A stretch of 64,000 bases of DNA from Komagataeibacter swingsii (lineage in GTDB: Bacteria; Pseudomonadota; Alphaproteobacteria; Acetobacterales; Acetobacteraceae), in contig NZ_NKUB01000006.1 of the NCBI RefSeq assembly GCF_003207895.1, positions 83,442 to 147,441 of the forward strand, in the 5' to 3' direction. How positions within the stretch are numbered: the first letter of the stretch is position 1; each line of letters begins with the position of its first letter. The position numbers and the translations under genes are program-made. Below are positions 45,586 to 54,567 of the stretch, one piece after another. The notes beneath the pieces were generated by a model that did no database searches, was not told the DNA's origin, and was given only the letters and a program-made list of their open reading frames with translations.

Positions 45586-45957
45586 TTAACGACCGTAAGG
45601 GTTGGTATCGACGCGCACGGCCTTGCCGGTACGGTCATAATACAGGATGGCGTTGCCACGTCTCTCCGCATAGCCGTCCGGCTCCCCGGTGGGGGTCCAG
45701 AACAGCAGGCGGTTCAGGTCCGGCTGCTCCTTGATCCTGTCACCCGGCGGGATGTAGCGGTACTGGCTGTAATCCATGTGCAGTCGCGGCAGCGGTGGCT
45801 TCTTGGAAAGCTGGTGCATGGAAAAATGACGCTGCGAGGCCTCGCCGGGGTCTTCGTTGCCGGCATCGGCATGACCGGCATCAGCCATCGCCACATCTGG
45901 TACGACAGGGGCACATAATACGCCCAGCAGAACCAAGTGCCGTAACCTGATTGACAT
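45586..45957 (-). CDS. Small secreted protein of unknown function
   Basis: A 123-residue protein with a signal peptide (MSIRLRHLVLLGVLCAPVVP, cleavage near AMA-DA at about 24-26). The mature part has an Asp/Ala/Glu/Gly-rich start (DAGHADAGNEDPGEA), then a Pro/Tyr/Arg-rich segment and an end with RRGNAILYYDRTGKAVRVD, which may form beta strands. It has no Cys after the signal. The ATG at 45957 is chosen because it starts the signal; the frame is open upstream. It lies 88 bp downstream of the porin-like gene on the same strand and is probably co-transcribed. No family is recognised. Confidence 0.65.
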   Translation of the reverse strand: MSIRLRHLVLLGVLCAPVVPDVAMADAGHADAGNEDPGEASQRHFSMHQLSKKPPLPRLHMDYSQYRYIPPGDRIKEQPDLNRLLFWTPTGEPDGYAERRGNAILYYDRTGKAVRVDTNPYGR

Positions 45958-46045
45958 GCGTGCTGGCCTTTCCATCATCCCTGATTGCGGGCCACCATCC
46001 TCCTTTTCCATGCCCGACGCAATATCCCGCACCGAAAGGGGTGGG

Positions 46046-47923
46046 TTACTGGAATGGCAGGTAACGGAAGTCAAAGAAGATTTCGCTCAGGCTGGTTGTC
46101 GGCGCGCCACCCATGCCGCCCCATGTATGCACACGTGAATAGGCAAGCTGCGTGCCTGCCTGCACCGTGCCGTACTGGCCGTGGATGAAGCGGTACCATG
46201 CGCCGATGGTGAACTCCTCCACCGAACGGATGTTGGCGGTGCAGTTGCCCAGCGCTGCGCTGACCGCATCGGAGGTTTCCGTCTCGCACCCGGTATTGTT
46301 CGCCATGGGGTTGCCATAGCCATAGGCCTGCCCATCCGAATCAAAATAGCTGCGACCCGAACGCTGCATGCCGAAATAGCCGTACACATCAAGCTGCTTG
46401 TTCGGATGCGCGATCACGCCCGCAGTTGTCTGCGCGCTGGCCAGCAGGGCGGGCGCGCCATTGGCCCGCAGCGTGGCGTCAGGCAGCAGGACCGAGCCGT
46501 AGCGGCCGATGCCGCGCCCCGCCAGCCCCGCCAGCCGTACTTCCAGCCGGTGTGGAATGACCGGCAGGATCATCGACCCGCCAGCCCCCCATGCAATGGC
46601 GGTATGGTTTTCGCCTACGCCATTGATGACGGAACGGTCGTGGGGGAAGTGCAGCAGCCCCTCGATTTCGTAATGGCCCCATGTCGGGTCCCACGCCACC
46701 TTGCCGATGATGTCGGGGGCGATTTCGTTGGAATAGTTGGTGGTGTTGCTGCTCAGCCCCACGCCGTTGGAGCCGACCTTGGCATAGTTGCCGCTGCCGG
46801 GCAGGCCATACTCCCCGTTATCCCCCGCCGCGGAAAAGCCGGTCGTGTCATAGATGGTGGCCGGGTTTTCAATCGAGAACCCCGTCCAGACGCGATGGTT
46901 CATGAAATCCTTGACCACGCGCACCTGCCACTGCCGCGACCATGTCTGCCCCGCCAGGATGGAGGATTCGATCGTTTCGGGCAGGCTTTCCTGTCGGGGC
47001 ACGATACCCACGCGGTCAGGCGTGAGCATGGTCCAGGCCTGGCCGATCAGGAAATGCATGTTGGCGTGCGAATCATCCAGCGTCAGGTAAGCCTGCCGCA
47101 GCCGGGGCACGTAGGAATTGCTTTCATACGGGTTGGTGGTTTCGGCACTGGCGCCAAAATCCGTTTCCACGAAGCCCGCCACCGTCAGGTGCGGGTTGAG
47201 CTGCCCCCGCGCCATGAGCGAGAAGCGCGAATACCGCGCATCGCCATTGAAGTTGGTGGTGTGGAAATTCGAGCTGTCGCGGAAGGGAATGGCGTTCCAG
47301 TAGTTGAATATGCCCGATGAAACCTGCCGGTTTTCCACCAGTGCCGCCGCATCGAAGAAGCCACCAAGGATGATGGACACGGGACCGAGGTGGAACACCT
47401 TGCTGCCCAGCGCGCCAGCCGACTGCGCGCCCACGGTTTCGCGGTTATGCGGGCCGACATTGTTGTTGGCCATGTGGGCGATCAGGTCTTCCTCGCGGTG
47501 CGCCACGACCGATTCATAGGTCGGCTGGTCGCCCGGTTCGGATAGCGGGTCGGAATGGCCGCCGATACGCGGGCGCGCCATGGGTTCGATCCCCCCCGCC
47601 TGGGATGACGCGGCGCGCCCTTCCACCGGGGTCCAGCCGCCGCGTACATGCCCGCCCGATCCCGTGACCTCCAGCGCATGGCCGCCATGGGCTGCGGTGC
47701 CGCCCATCTGGGCGCGGTGCTGGATGATCTGCTGGCGCATGGCCTGCAGGCTTTTCTGCAGCGCCATCTGCTGCTGCTGTAGCTGCTCCATCTGGCGTTC
47801 CATGATATCCAGTGATTCTGGATCTTCATCAGCCCAGGCAGGAAGCGGGGCCAGAACGGAACACACCATCAGCACGTGCGACAGGCGCACGGGCCGGGTT
47901 ATGGAAAAGGACGGAATCCGCAT
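46046..47923 (-). CDS. Outer-membrane porin-like protein with N-terminal coiled coil
   Basis: A 625-residue exported protein. The signal peptide is residues 1-31 (cleavage WA-DED). A Gln/Met-rich coiled coil follows (about 38-72, ERQMEQLQQQQMALQKS), suggesting trimerisation as in other periplasmic-stalk porins. A Gly/His-rich linker leads to a long beta-rich domain (about 170-625) with alternating aromatic strands such as SRFSLMARGQL, AGFVETDFGA and RLRQAYLTLDD, fitting a 16-18 strand barrel of the DcaP/OprP-like type. The last strand FFDFRYLPFQ ends in Gln rather than the usual terminal Phe. Substrate unknown. AT-rich sequence upstream (about 47940-48020) probably holds its promoter. Confidence 0.78.
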   Translation of the reverse strand: MRIPSFSITRPVRLSHVLMVCSVLAPLPAWADEDPESLDIMERQMEQLQQQQMALQKSLQAMRQQIIQHRAQMGGTAAHGGHALEVTGSGGHVRGGWTPVEGRAASSQAGGIEPMARPRIGGHSDPLSEPGDQPTYESVVAHREEDLIAHMANNNVGPHNRETVGAQSAGALGSKVFHLGPVSIILGGFFDAAALVENRQVSSGIFNYWNAIPFRDSSNFHTTNFNGDARYSRFSLMARGQLNPHLTVAGFVETDFGASAETTNPYESNSYVPRLRQAYLTLDDSHANMHFLIGQAWTMLTPDRVGIVPRQESLPETIESSILAGQTWSRQWQVRVVKDFMNHRVWTGFSIENPATIYDTTGFSAAGDNGEYGLPGSGNYAKVGSNGVGLSSNTTNYSNEIAPDIIGKVAWDPTWGHYEIEGLLHFPHDRSVINGVGENHTAIAWGAGGSMILPVIPHRLEVRLAGLAGRGIGRYGSVLLPDATLRANGAPALLASAQTTAGVIAHPNKQLDVYGYFGMQRSGRSYFDSDGQAYGYGNPMANNTGCETETSDAVSAALGNCTANIRSVEEFTIGAWYRFIHGQYGTVQAGTQLAYSRVHTWGGMGGAPTTSLSEIFFDFRYLPFQ

Positions 47924-48087
47924 GTACTGCCAGGGGGCCCCAAATCAGGTTTCATAGAATATTATGTCAAAACATTTCCGGACAAAGGGGTAAATGATAT
48001 TTTCTTTTAATATCGGCCCGGCCCCTGTCCCGTGCCGTGTAGCAGGATGATAATATGACGGGGCAGGGCCGTATTATTGATCTAATG

Positions 48088-48733
48088 TTACAAAATGTCA
48101 GGGCGGCGCGCCGTCATGGCATGCACGGCGTCGTGCCAGAACAGGTCCTCGGGCGCGGGGGTGACATTGCCGTTGTCCACCGGGCCGAAGCCTGCGCGTT
48201 GCAGCAGGACCGACAGCATGCGGCGGCGGTCCCCTTCATCCAGCGCCTGCCACAGCGCCGTGGCCTTCTGCGGGATGAAGCGGTCGCCGAATGTAATGAC
48301 GATCAGGCCGCCGGGTTGCAGCACGCGGGCGATTTCGCGAAAGACATGCACGGGCTGGCGCAGGTAGGGCGCCACGTCGCACAGCAGGGCGGCATCCATG
48401 CTTTCATCCGCCAGCGGCAGGTCGGGCGTTTCGTTCATGTCCTCCATCACGCGGTCGGTCAGGCGCGGGTTGCCGTCCAGCGCCTGCGCGTTGACGCCTA
48501 TGCCGATCACGCTGTCGAATTCCATGTCGGGCGGCAGGTGGCTGTCCGGTCCGGCCATGATGTCGAGGATATTGCCATCTTCGGGCAGCAGCGTGCGGTA
48601 CAGCGCGGTAATGGCGCGTAAGCGCGCCCTGGTCCAGCATGGGGCCTGCGGGCCTGCGGGAATAGAATGCCGTATCGGGTTCAGCCGAGGCGGCGGTGAA
48701 GGAATGCGGGTGGAACCCGTGCAGGTCGTTCAT
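48088..48733 (-). pseudogene. Class I SAM-dependent methyltransferase, broken by a one-base frameshift
   Basis: The frame from 48733 encodes MNDLHGFHPHSFTAASAEPD, then FYSRRPAGPMLDQ, and is then lost. A second frame, readable from about 48630, continues ARLRAITALYRTLLPEDGNI, then LDIMAGPDSHLPP, IGIGVNAQALDGNP, LLCDVAPYLRQPVHVFREIA and RVLQPGGLIVITF. Joined, they make an approximately 215-residue methyltransferase with a plausible SAM site. One extra G in the GGG at about 48628-48630 (minus strand, after CTGGACCAG) accounts for the break. The intact fragment alone (48088-48558) lacks the N terminus. It may be a sequencing error or true decay. Confidence 0.75.
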
Positions 48734-48821
48734 GAATGTGCCAGACAGTACGGAAGTAACAACGCCATATGCGGGGGCGTATTATCATGCGCCCGGCCGC
48801 AGGGAACAGGAGAAAAGCACA

Positions 48822-49223
48822 ATGGCCCGCATGATCCATTCGATGATACGCGTGCGTGACGAAGCCGCGAGCCTTGCATTCTATGACACGGCCTTTGGCC
48901 TGAAGGTGGCCGACCGGCTTGTTTTCGACACTTTCACCCTTATCTACCTGTCCAATGATGAACAGACGTTCGAACTGGAACTGACCGTAAACCATGACCG
49001 CACCACGCCCTACGACCCTGGCGACGGGTACGGCCACCTTGCGGTGTCGGTCGCGGATGTGGACGCCGAACATGCCCGCCTTGCGGCCGCGGGCCTGTCT
49101 CCGCTGGCGGTAAAGGACATGTCGTGCGGGGAGCGGTTCGTGGGCCGGTTCTTCTTCATGACCGACCCGGATGGCTACAGGATTGAAGTATTGCAGCGCG
49201 GCCGGCCGGGGCGTTTTCTCTGA
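48822..49223 (+). CDS. gloA: Glyoxalase I-like VOC protein (lactoylglutathione lyase)
   Basis: A 133-residue vicinal-oxygen-chelate protein. Metal ligands typical of glyoxalase I are visible: His in MIHSMIRVRD (about residue 5), Glu in FELELT (about 53), His in YGHLAVSV (about 70) and Glu in YRIEVLQ (about 126). It would isomerise the methylglyoxal-glutathione hemithioacetal to S-lactoylglutathione. The ATG at 48822 follows an AGGAG site. FFFMTDPDGY near the end is also typical. Sequence between the strands is somewhat divergent, so another VOC activity is possible. Confidence 0.82.
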   Translation: MARMIHSMIRVRDEAASLAFYDTAFGLKVADRLVFDTFTLIYLSNDEQTFELELTVNHDRTTPYDPGDGYGHLAVSVADVDAEHARLAAAGLSPLAVKDMSCGERFVGRFFFMTDPDGYRIEVLQRGRPGRFL

Positions 49224-49296
49224 TCAGGCTTGCAAGGCCGCGCACGGGGTGCCATCCCGCTCGCATATATGGATGGGTTGGCCCTATACAGGACGG

Positions 49297-50121
49297 ATGA
49301 TGACCGGTTTTCTCAAGATGCACGGGCTGGGCAATGATTTTGTGGTGGTGGATGAACGCGTCCACCGCCATGACCTGACACCTGCCCGGATCGCCGCGTT
49401 GTCCGACCGCCATGCCGGCATTGGCTGCGACCAGTTCGTGACCCTGCGCCCCGCCTGCGCGGAAGGGGCGGACGTGTTCGTGCGTTTCTTCAACGCCGAC
49501 GGGTCGGAATCGGGGGCGTGCGGCAATGCCTCGCGCTGTGTGGCCGACCTGCTGGCGCGCGAAACGGGTCAGGACCATGTCGGGCTGCAGACCCGCGCGG
49601 GCGTGCTGCATGCCACCATCATCCGTCCCGGCCTGGTGACGGTGGACATGGGCACGCCCGCGCAGGGCTGGGCGGATGTGCCGCTGGCAAAGGCAATGGA
49701 TACGCTGCACCTGCCCATCGCGGGCGATCCGGCCGCCGTGTCCATGGGCAACCCGCATGCGACCTTTTTCATGCCCGCCGCCGATGCCATGGACCCATGC
49801 ATGGCAGGCCCGGATCTGGAACACCACCCCCTGTTCCCCCAGCGCGCCAATATCGGTTTCGCCCATGTCACCGGCCGTGACGCCATGCGGCTGCGGGTAT
49901 GGGAACGCGGCAGCGGCCTGACGCGGGCCTGCGGGTCGGGCGCGTGCGCCGCCGTGGTCAACGCCGTGCGGCGCGGGTTGGTGGAGCGGACCTGCGCCGT
50001 GGTGATGGATGGTGGCGCACTGACCATTACATGGCGTGAAGGCGACGGGCATGTGCTGATGACCGGCCCCGCGCAGACCAGCTTTACAGGCACGTTCAAC
50101 CCGGAAGACTATCCCCGATGA
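49297..50121 (+). CDS. dapF: diaminopimelate epimerase
   Basis: A 274-residue epimerase that converts LL- to meso-diaminopimelate for lysine and peptidoglycan. The two catalytic Cys are in GACGNASRC (about residues 70-78) and RACGSGACAA (about 209-218), in the two mirror-image halves. FLKMHGLGNDFVVVD opens the protein and FFNADGSESGACG precedes the first Cys. The ATG at 49297 or the next at 49300 is the start; the open frame upstream is not homologous. Its stop overlaps the mtaB ATG (ATGA at 50118). Confidence 0.96.
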   Translation: MMTGFLKMHGLGNDFVVVDERVHRHDLTPARIAALSDRHAGIGCDQFVTLRPACAEGADVFVRFFNADGSESGACGNASRCVADLLARETGQDHVGLQTRAGVLHATIIRPGLVTVDMGTPAQGWADVPLAKAMDTLHLPIAGDPAAVSMGNPHATFFMPAADAMDPCMAGPDLEHHPLFPQRANIGFAHVTGRDAMRLRVWERGSGLTRACGSGACAAVVNAVRRGLVERTCAVVMDGGALTITWREGDGHVLMTGPAQTSFTGTFNPEDYPR

Positions 50122-51365
50122 AGAAGCCGGAAATCCTGACCTTCGGCTGTCGCCTCAACACATATGAAAGCGAGGTGATGCGCAATCACGCAGCCGGGCT
50201 GGACAATGTGGTGATCGTGAATACCTGCGCGGTAACAGGCGAGGCCGAGCGCCAGGCCCGGCAGGCCGTGCGTCGCGCCCATCGCGCCCGTCCCGACGCG
50301 CGCATCGTGGTCACGGGGTGCGCCGCCCAGATCGACCCCGACCGCTGGGCGGCGCTGCCCGGTGTCACCCGCGTGCTGGGCAACCGTGAGAAGCTGGACG
50401 CCGCAAGCTGGAGCGAAATGGCGCTGGGGCAGGGCAACGCCGTGTCCGACATCATGGCGGCACGCGAGACGGCGCCGCATCTGGTGACCGAATTCGCCGG
50501 TCGCACCCGCGCGTTCGTGGAGGTGCAGCAGGGCTGCGACCACCGCTGCACCTTCTGCATCATTCCCTTCGGGCGCGGGCCGTCGCGTTCGGTGCCCGTT
50601 GGCGTGGTGGTGGAGCAGGTGCGCGCGCTGGTGCGCTCTGGCTACCGGGAAGTGGTGCTGACCGGCGTGGACATTACCTCATGGGGGGATGACCTGCCGG
50701 GCCGGCCGCCGCTGGGGCAGTTGTGCCGCAGGCTGCTGGCGCTGGTGCCGGAACTGGAGCGGCTGCGCCTGTCCTCGGTCGATCCGGTGGAGATTGACGC
50801 GGACATATGGAAGCTGCTGGAAAACGAACCGCGCTTCATGCCCTACCTGCACCTGTCGCTGCAGGCGGGATGCGACATCATCCTCAAGCGCATGAAGCGC
50901 CGGCACCTGACGGCGGATGCGCAGGCCGTGGTGGCGCGCGCGCGGGCGCTGCGGCCCGATATCGGCATCGGGGCGGACATCATCGCCGGTTTCCCGACCG
51001 AGGACGAGGCGTTGTTCGAACAGACGCTCGATTTCGTGCGTGCGAATGCCCTGCCGTACCTGCACGTCTTTCCCTATAGTGAGCGCCCGGGCACGCCTGC
51101 GGCCCGCATGCCCGCCATTGCGGTGCCCGCGCGAAAAGAGCGTGCCGCCCGGTTGCGGGAGGCAGGGACACAGGCCGCGCGTGATTTCCATGCGCGGCTT
51201 ATGGGGCGCACGCTGCGCGTATTGATGGAAACGGACACGGCGGGCCATAGCGAGGAATTCGCCCCCGTAAGGCTGGCGGATGGCGCGGTGTCCGTGGCCG
51301 GGCGCATCGAGACGGTGCGGCCGGTGGCGGTTGACGATAACGGACTGGTTGCGGAAATTCTCTGA
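50118..51365 (+). CDS. mtaB: tRNA t6A37 methylthiotransferase MtaB
   Basis: A 415-residue radical-SAM methylthiotransferase that converts t6A37 to ms2t6A in tRNAs reading ANN codons. The N-terminal UPF0004 domain carries three cluster Cys in LTFGCRLN, VNTCAVTG and VVTGCAA; the radical-SAM triad is CDHRCTFC (about residues 139-146). SLQAGCDIILKRMKRRH and VFPYSERPGTPAARM are typical of the MtaB/MiaB group, and the short C-terminal TRAM domain is about 345-410. The MtaB subgroup rather than MiaB is inferred from TFGCRLN and the dapF-mtaB-ftsY order. Confidence 0.92.
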   Translation: MKKPEILTFGCRLNTYESEVMRNHAAGLDNVVIVNTCAVTGEAERQARQAVRRAHRARPDARIVVTGCAAQIDPDRWAALPGVTRVLGNREKLDAASWSEMALGQGNAVSDIMAARETAPHLVTEFAGRTRAFVEVQQGCDHRCTFCIIPFGRGPSRSVPVGVVVEQVRALVRSGYREVVLTGVDITSWGDDLPGRPPLGQLCRRLLALVPELERLRLSSVDPVEIDADIWKLLENEPRFMPYLHLSLQAGCDIILKRMKRRHLTADAQAVVARARALRPDIGIGADIIAGFPTEDEALFEQTLDFVRANALPYLHVFPYSERPGTPAARMPAIAVPARKERAARLREAGTQAARDFHARLMGRTLRVLMETDTAGHSEEFAPVRLADGAVSVAGRIETVRPVAVDDNGLVAEIL

Positions 51366-51366
51366 T

Positions 51367-52371
51367 ATGGCACTTGGTTTCTTCTCACGTCTCAAGGCGG
51401 GGCTGTCGCGCTCCACCCAGAAACTCAGCGGCGGGCTGAGCGCCGTCTTCACCCGGCGCAAGCTCGATGACCAGGCGCTGGAGGATCTGGAGGACCTGCT
51501 GATTTCCGCCGACCTTGGCCCGAGTGTCGCGGAAAAGGTGATCGATTCCTTCCGCCGTTCCAAATTCGGCAAGGAAGTGACGGATGAGGAAGTGCGCCAC
51601 GCACTGGCCGAAGAAATCGCCACCATCCTCCAGCCCGTCGCCATCCCGTTCGAACCCGACCCCAAGCACAAGCCGCATGTGGTGCTGGTGGTGGGCGTGA
51701 ACGGCACCGGCAAGACCACCACCATCGGCAAGATGGCCCGCTTTTATGGCGAGCAGGGCAAGAAGGTGATGATGGTCGCGGGCGATACCTTCCGCGCCGC
51801 CGCCGTCGAACAGCTACAGGTCTGGGGCGAGCGCACGGGTGCCCCCGTGATTGCGGGCAAGCCCAACGCCGATGCGGCGGGGCTGGCGTTCGAGGCGCTT
51901 AAGCGCGCCACGGCGGAAAAGGCCGACCTGCTGCTGGTCGATACGGCGGGCCGGCTGCACAACAAGAGCGCACTGATGGAAGAACTGGCCAAGATCATCC
52001 GCGTCATGCGCAAGTTTGACGAAACCGCGCCCCATTCCGTACTGCTGGTGCTGGACGCCACCACGGGGCAGAACGCGGTGGAACAGGTGCGGGTGTTCAA
52101 GGAACTGGTCAATGTGACCGGACTGGTCGTGACCAAGCTGGATGGTTCGGCGCGCGGCGGGATCGTGGTGGCGCTGGCCGATGCGTTCGGCCTGCCGGTG
52201 CATCTGGTGGGTGTGGGCGAACAGGCCGATGACCTGCGCCCGTTCTCCGCCGAGGCGTTCGCCAAGGGGCTGGTTGGTGACTCGATCAAGGTCATTGAAC
52301 GCGATGACGACACCAAGCCCGACGATGACGAGGGGGCAGACGTACCGCAGGAATATCCGCCGCAGGTCTGA
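51367..52371 (+). CDS. ftsY: signal recognition particle receptor FtsY
   Basis: A 334-residue SRP GTPase that delivers ribosomes to the membrane translocon. It has a short N-terminal part (MALGFFSRLKAGLSRSTQKL) and no long acidic A domain, as is usual in alphaproteobacteria. The N domain is at about residues 20-105, then the G domain: GVNGTGKTTTIGKMA (about 112-126), DTFRAAAVEQL, DTAGRLHNK (about 194-202) and TKLDGSARGG (about 256-265). The C-terminal tail is Asp-rich. The ATG at 51367 begins 1 bp after the mtaB stop. Confidence 0.96.
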   Translation: MALGFFSRLKAGLSRSTQKLSGGLSAVFTRRKLDDQALEDLEDLLISADLGPSVAEKVIDSFRRSKFGKEVTDEEVRHALAEEIATILQPVAIPFEPDPKHKPHVVLVVGVNGTGKTTTIGKMARFYGEQGKKVMMVAGDTFRAAAVEQLQVWGERTGAPVIAGKPNADAAGLAFEALKRATAEKADLLLVDTAGRLHNKSALMEELAKIIRVMRKFDETAPHSVLLVLDATTGQNAVEQVRVFKELVNVTGLVVTKLDGSARGGIVVALADAFGLPVHLVGVGEQADDLRPFSAEAFAKGLVGDSIKVIERDDDTKPDDDEGADVPQEYPPQV

Positions 52372-52491
52372 ACGTAGCTCTTACACTATAGGATATGTCA
52401 TCCTAAAAATCGGCTGTTGGTAGGCGCTTTTTCGATTCTGTGAACAGCTGACGCCGGATTGTCGATATTGAATTGCAGAGGATAAATTCGC

Positions 52492-53184
52492 GTGACAGCC
52501 GATCTGGCCGGGATTTGCAGGCTACTGGGTCAATTTACAGGTACGGATCTGACCCGGACGCTTTCCCGGATTGAAGGCGACATCCGTGGCATGACTGCCG
52601 ATAATTGCGCTGGCTTTCTGGAAGGGGCCGGAGCAGGGCAGGAAGTACTGTCTGCGGCGGCGGAAATGAAACGCCTAGCCGGGCAGATCGATGTCACGAT
52701 CCATGCGTTAGGCATATTGCTTTGCCTTCCCCACATTCTGGAACCGGGCGAGCGGGTCGAATCCGTGTCCCTCGGGGCTGGTAATACGGGACGAAAATTC
52801 GACCTTGAAACCAATCTGCGTGTTGCGGAATTCAAGTTTATCAGGTGGCGTGGTGGACCCGAATCAATCCGCCAGAATGGCGTATTCAAAGATTATCTGC
52901 TGTTAGCAGCGGAGAAGATTACGAAACGTAAATATCTCTATCTGCTTGGCACCAAGCATGCGCTCAGGTTCCTGCGGGGTGGTCGGGCATTGTCGAGTAT
53001 CCTGAGCAGGAATGTTAAACTGCAAAAAATATTTTTGGCTGAATTCGGCGACAAATTCCGCACCGTCGGAGAATATTACGCAGCGCAGGCGAACGCGAAT
53101 GCCGTGCACATCGAGGATGTTTCTCCATGGCTGTCCGAACTGGCGGAAGAACTGATTGCGGAACCGCCCGTCGAGCCGGTTTGA
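52492..53184 (+). CDS. Orphan hypothetical protein with PD-(D/E)XK nuclease-like motif
   Basis: A 230-residue protein starting at GTG, with no recognised family. The central segment GRKFDLETNLRVAEFKF (residues 100-116) matches a PD-(D/E)XK core: Asp104 and Glu113-x-Lys115, each in a predicted beta strand, followed by a helix with Gln128 (ESIRQNGVFKDYLLLA). N-terminal residues 1-80 are helical. The coding sequence and the 120 bp before it are visibly less GC-rich than ftsY or pgk, suggesting acquisition. It stands alone between ftsY and the converging pgk operon. Nuclease activity is an inference from the motif; it could also be a defence or repair accessory. Confidence 0.6.
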   Translation: MTADLAGICRLLGQFTGTDLTRTLSRIEGDIRGMTADNCAGFLEGAGAGQEVLSAAAEMKRLAGQIDVTIHALGILLCLPHILEPGERVESVSLGAGNTGRKFDLETNLRVAEFKFIRWRGGPESIRQNGVFKDYLLLAAEKITKRKYLYLLGTKHALRFLRGGRALSSILSRNVKLQKIFLAEFGDKFRTVGEYYAAQANANAVHIEDVSPWLSELAEELIAEPPVEPV

Positions 53185-53212
53185 ACGACAGGACAGGGTC
53201 CGGGTAACATGA

Positions 53213-53245
53213 TAAAAAAAGGGACCACCCCAAGGGGATGGTCCC
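53213..53245 (-). terminator. Rho-independent terminator of the gap-pgk operon
   Basis: On the minus strand, GGGACCATCCCC-TT-GGGGTGGTCCC is followed by TTTTTTT. It lies about 100 bp beyond the pgk stop, beyond the repeat copy. Confidence 0.85.
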
Positions 53246-53253
53246 TGACCTGA

Positions 53254-53332
53254 AAAAGTTTTTGGTGAAGCTTTTTCAAAAAGCTTCGAAGAACGCCGGC
53301 TTTTTGAAAAAAGGGAGCACCCGGAAACTTTT
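53254..53332 (+). repeat. Dispersed nested-hairpin repeat, copy 4
   Basis: AAAAGTTTTTGG...CCGGAAACTTTT outer arms and a perfect inner hairpin GAAGCTTTTT-C-AAAAAGCTTC. The second inner hairpin is degraded (GCCGGCTTTTT with AAAAAGGGAGC). It lies between the converging PD-(D/E)XK-like gene and pgk. Confidence 0.88.
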
Positions 53333-53343
53333 ATGACTGGCCT

Positions 53344-54567
53344 TCAGATCGGCAGCGCGCGTTCAAAGATGTTTTCCAGCGCCATGATGCCTGGCAGCGT
53401 CTTGCCTTCCATCCATTCAAGGAAGGCCCCGCCCGCGCTGGAGATGTAGGAGATATGCTTCTCCACCCCCGCATGGCGCAGGGCGGAAACCGTATCCCCA
53501 CCACCCGCGATGCTTTTCAGCGCACCGGAATCGGTCAGGCGCGCCACGTCGCGCGCCACCGCATTGGTCGCGGCGTCAAACGGCGTAATCTCGAACGCGC
53601 CCAGCGGGCCGTTCCAGACCAGCGTTTTCAGCGTCGCGATCTTCTGCTCGATCAGCCTGACCGTCTCCGGCCCGACATCCAGCATCATCGCGTCATCGGG
53701 AATGGCGGTGACGGGCACGGTAAGGGTCGGCACATCGGCCCTGAAATCGGTGGCGGTCACGGCGTCAACCGGCAGCACGATCTCGCAGCCCTTTTCCCGT
53801 GCTTTCGCAAGGATGTCGCGCGCGGTGTCGTGCATGTCCGCTTCCTGCAGCGACCGGCCGACATTCACCCCTTGGGCCGCAAGGAACGTGTTGGCCATCG
53901 CGCCACCGATGATCAGCATGTCCACCTTGGCCAGCAGGTTGCCGATCAGGTCGAGCTTGGTGGAAATCTTGGCCCCGCCCACGATGGCCCCCACCGGGCG
54001 CGCCGGGTTTTCCAGCGCGATGTTGAGCGCGTTGAGTTCCGTCTCCATCAGCCGCCCGGCAAAGGACGGCAGCAGGCGGGCCACGCCCTCGGTCGAGGCA
54101 TGGGCGCGGTGGGCGGCGGAAAACGCATCATTGACATAGTAATCGGCAAGGGATGCGAATTCCTTTGCCAGCGCGGGATCGTTCTGTTCCTCACCGGGGT
54201 AGAAGCGGGTGTTTTCCAGCACCACCACATCGCCGTCCTGCATGGCGTTTACCGCCTGCTGCACCTTCGGGCCGATGCAGTCATCGACGAATGTGACCGG
54301 GCGGCCCAGCGCATCACCCAGCGCATCGGCGATTGGGCCAAGCGACATTTCCGGTACCGGCTTGCCCCTGGGGCGGTCGAAGTGACTGACGACAATCACC
54401 TTCGCACCCTTCTGGGCCAGTTCCTGAATGGTGGGCAGCAGGCGCAGGATGCGGGTGGCGTCCGTGATCTGGGCGTTGCGGACCGGAACGTTCAGATCGG
54501 CGCGCAGGAGAACCTTTTTGCCGGTGGCGTCAAGGTCATCCAGCGTCTTGAATGATGTGGCGCCCAT
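53344..54567 (-). CDS. pgk: phosphoglycerate kinase
   Basis: A 407-residue kinase interconverting 1,3-bisphosphoglycerate and 3-phosphoglycerate with [19 protein letters not shown] (about residues 16-28) and SHFDRPRGK (about 61-69) bind the phosphoglycerate; [19 protein letters not shown] (about 194-212), [10 protein letters not shown] and the C-terminal [12 protein letters not shown] (about 358-369) bind nucleotide. The ATG at 54567 overlaps the gap stop codon (TAATG), so it is coupled to gap. Cytoplasmic; shared by glycolysis and gluconeogenesis. Confidence 0.98.
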   Translation of the reverse strand: MGATSFKTLDDLDATGKKVLLRADLNVPVRNAQITDATRILRLLPTIQELAQKGAKVIVVSHFDRPRGKPVPEMSLGPIADALGDALGRPVTFVDDCIGPKVQQAVNAMQDGDVVVLENTRFYPGEEQNDPALAKEFASLADYYVNDAFSAAHRAHASTEGVARLLPSFAGRLMETELNALNIALENPARPVGAIVGGAKISTKLDLIGNLLAKVDMLIIGGAMANTFLAAQGVNVGRSLQEADMHDTARDILAKAREKGCEIVLPVDAVTATDFRADVPTLTVPVTAIPDDAMMLDVGPETVRLIEQKIATLKTLVWNGPLGAFEITPFDAATNAVARDVARLTDSGALKSIAGGGDTVSALRHAGVEKHISYISSAGGAFLEWMEGKTLPGIMALENIFERALPI

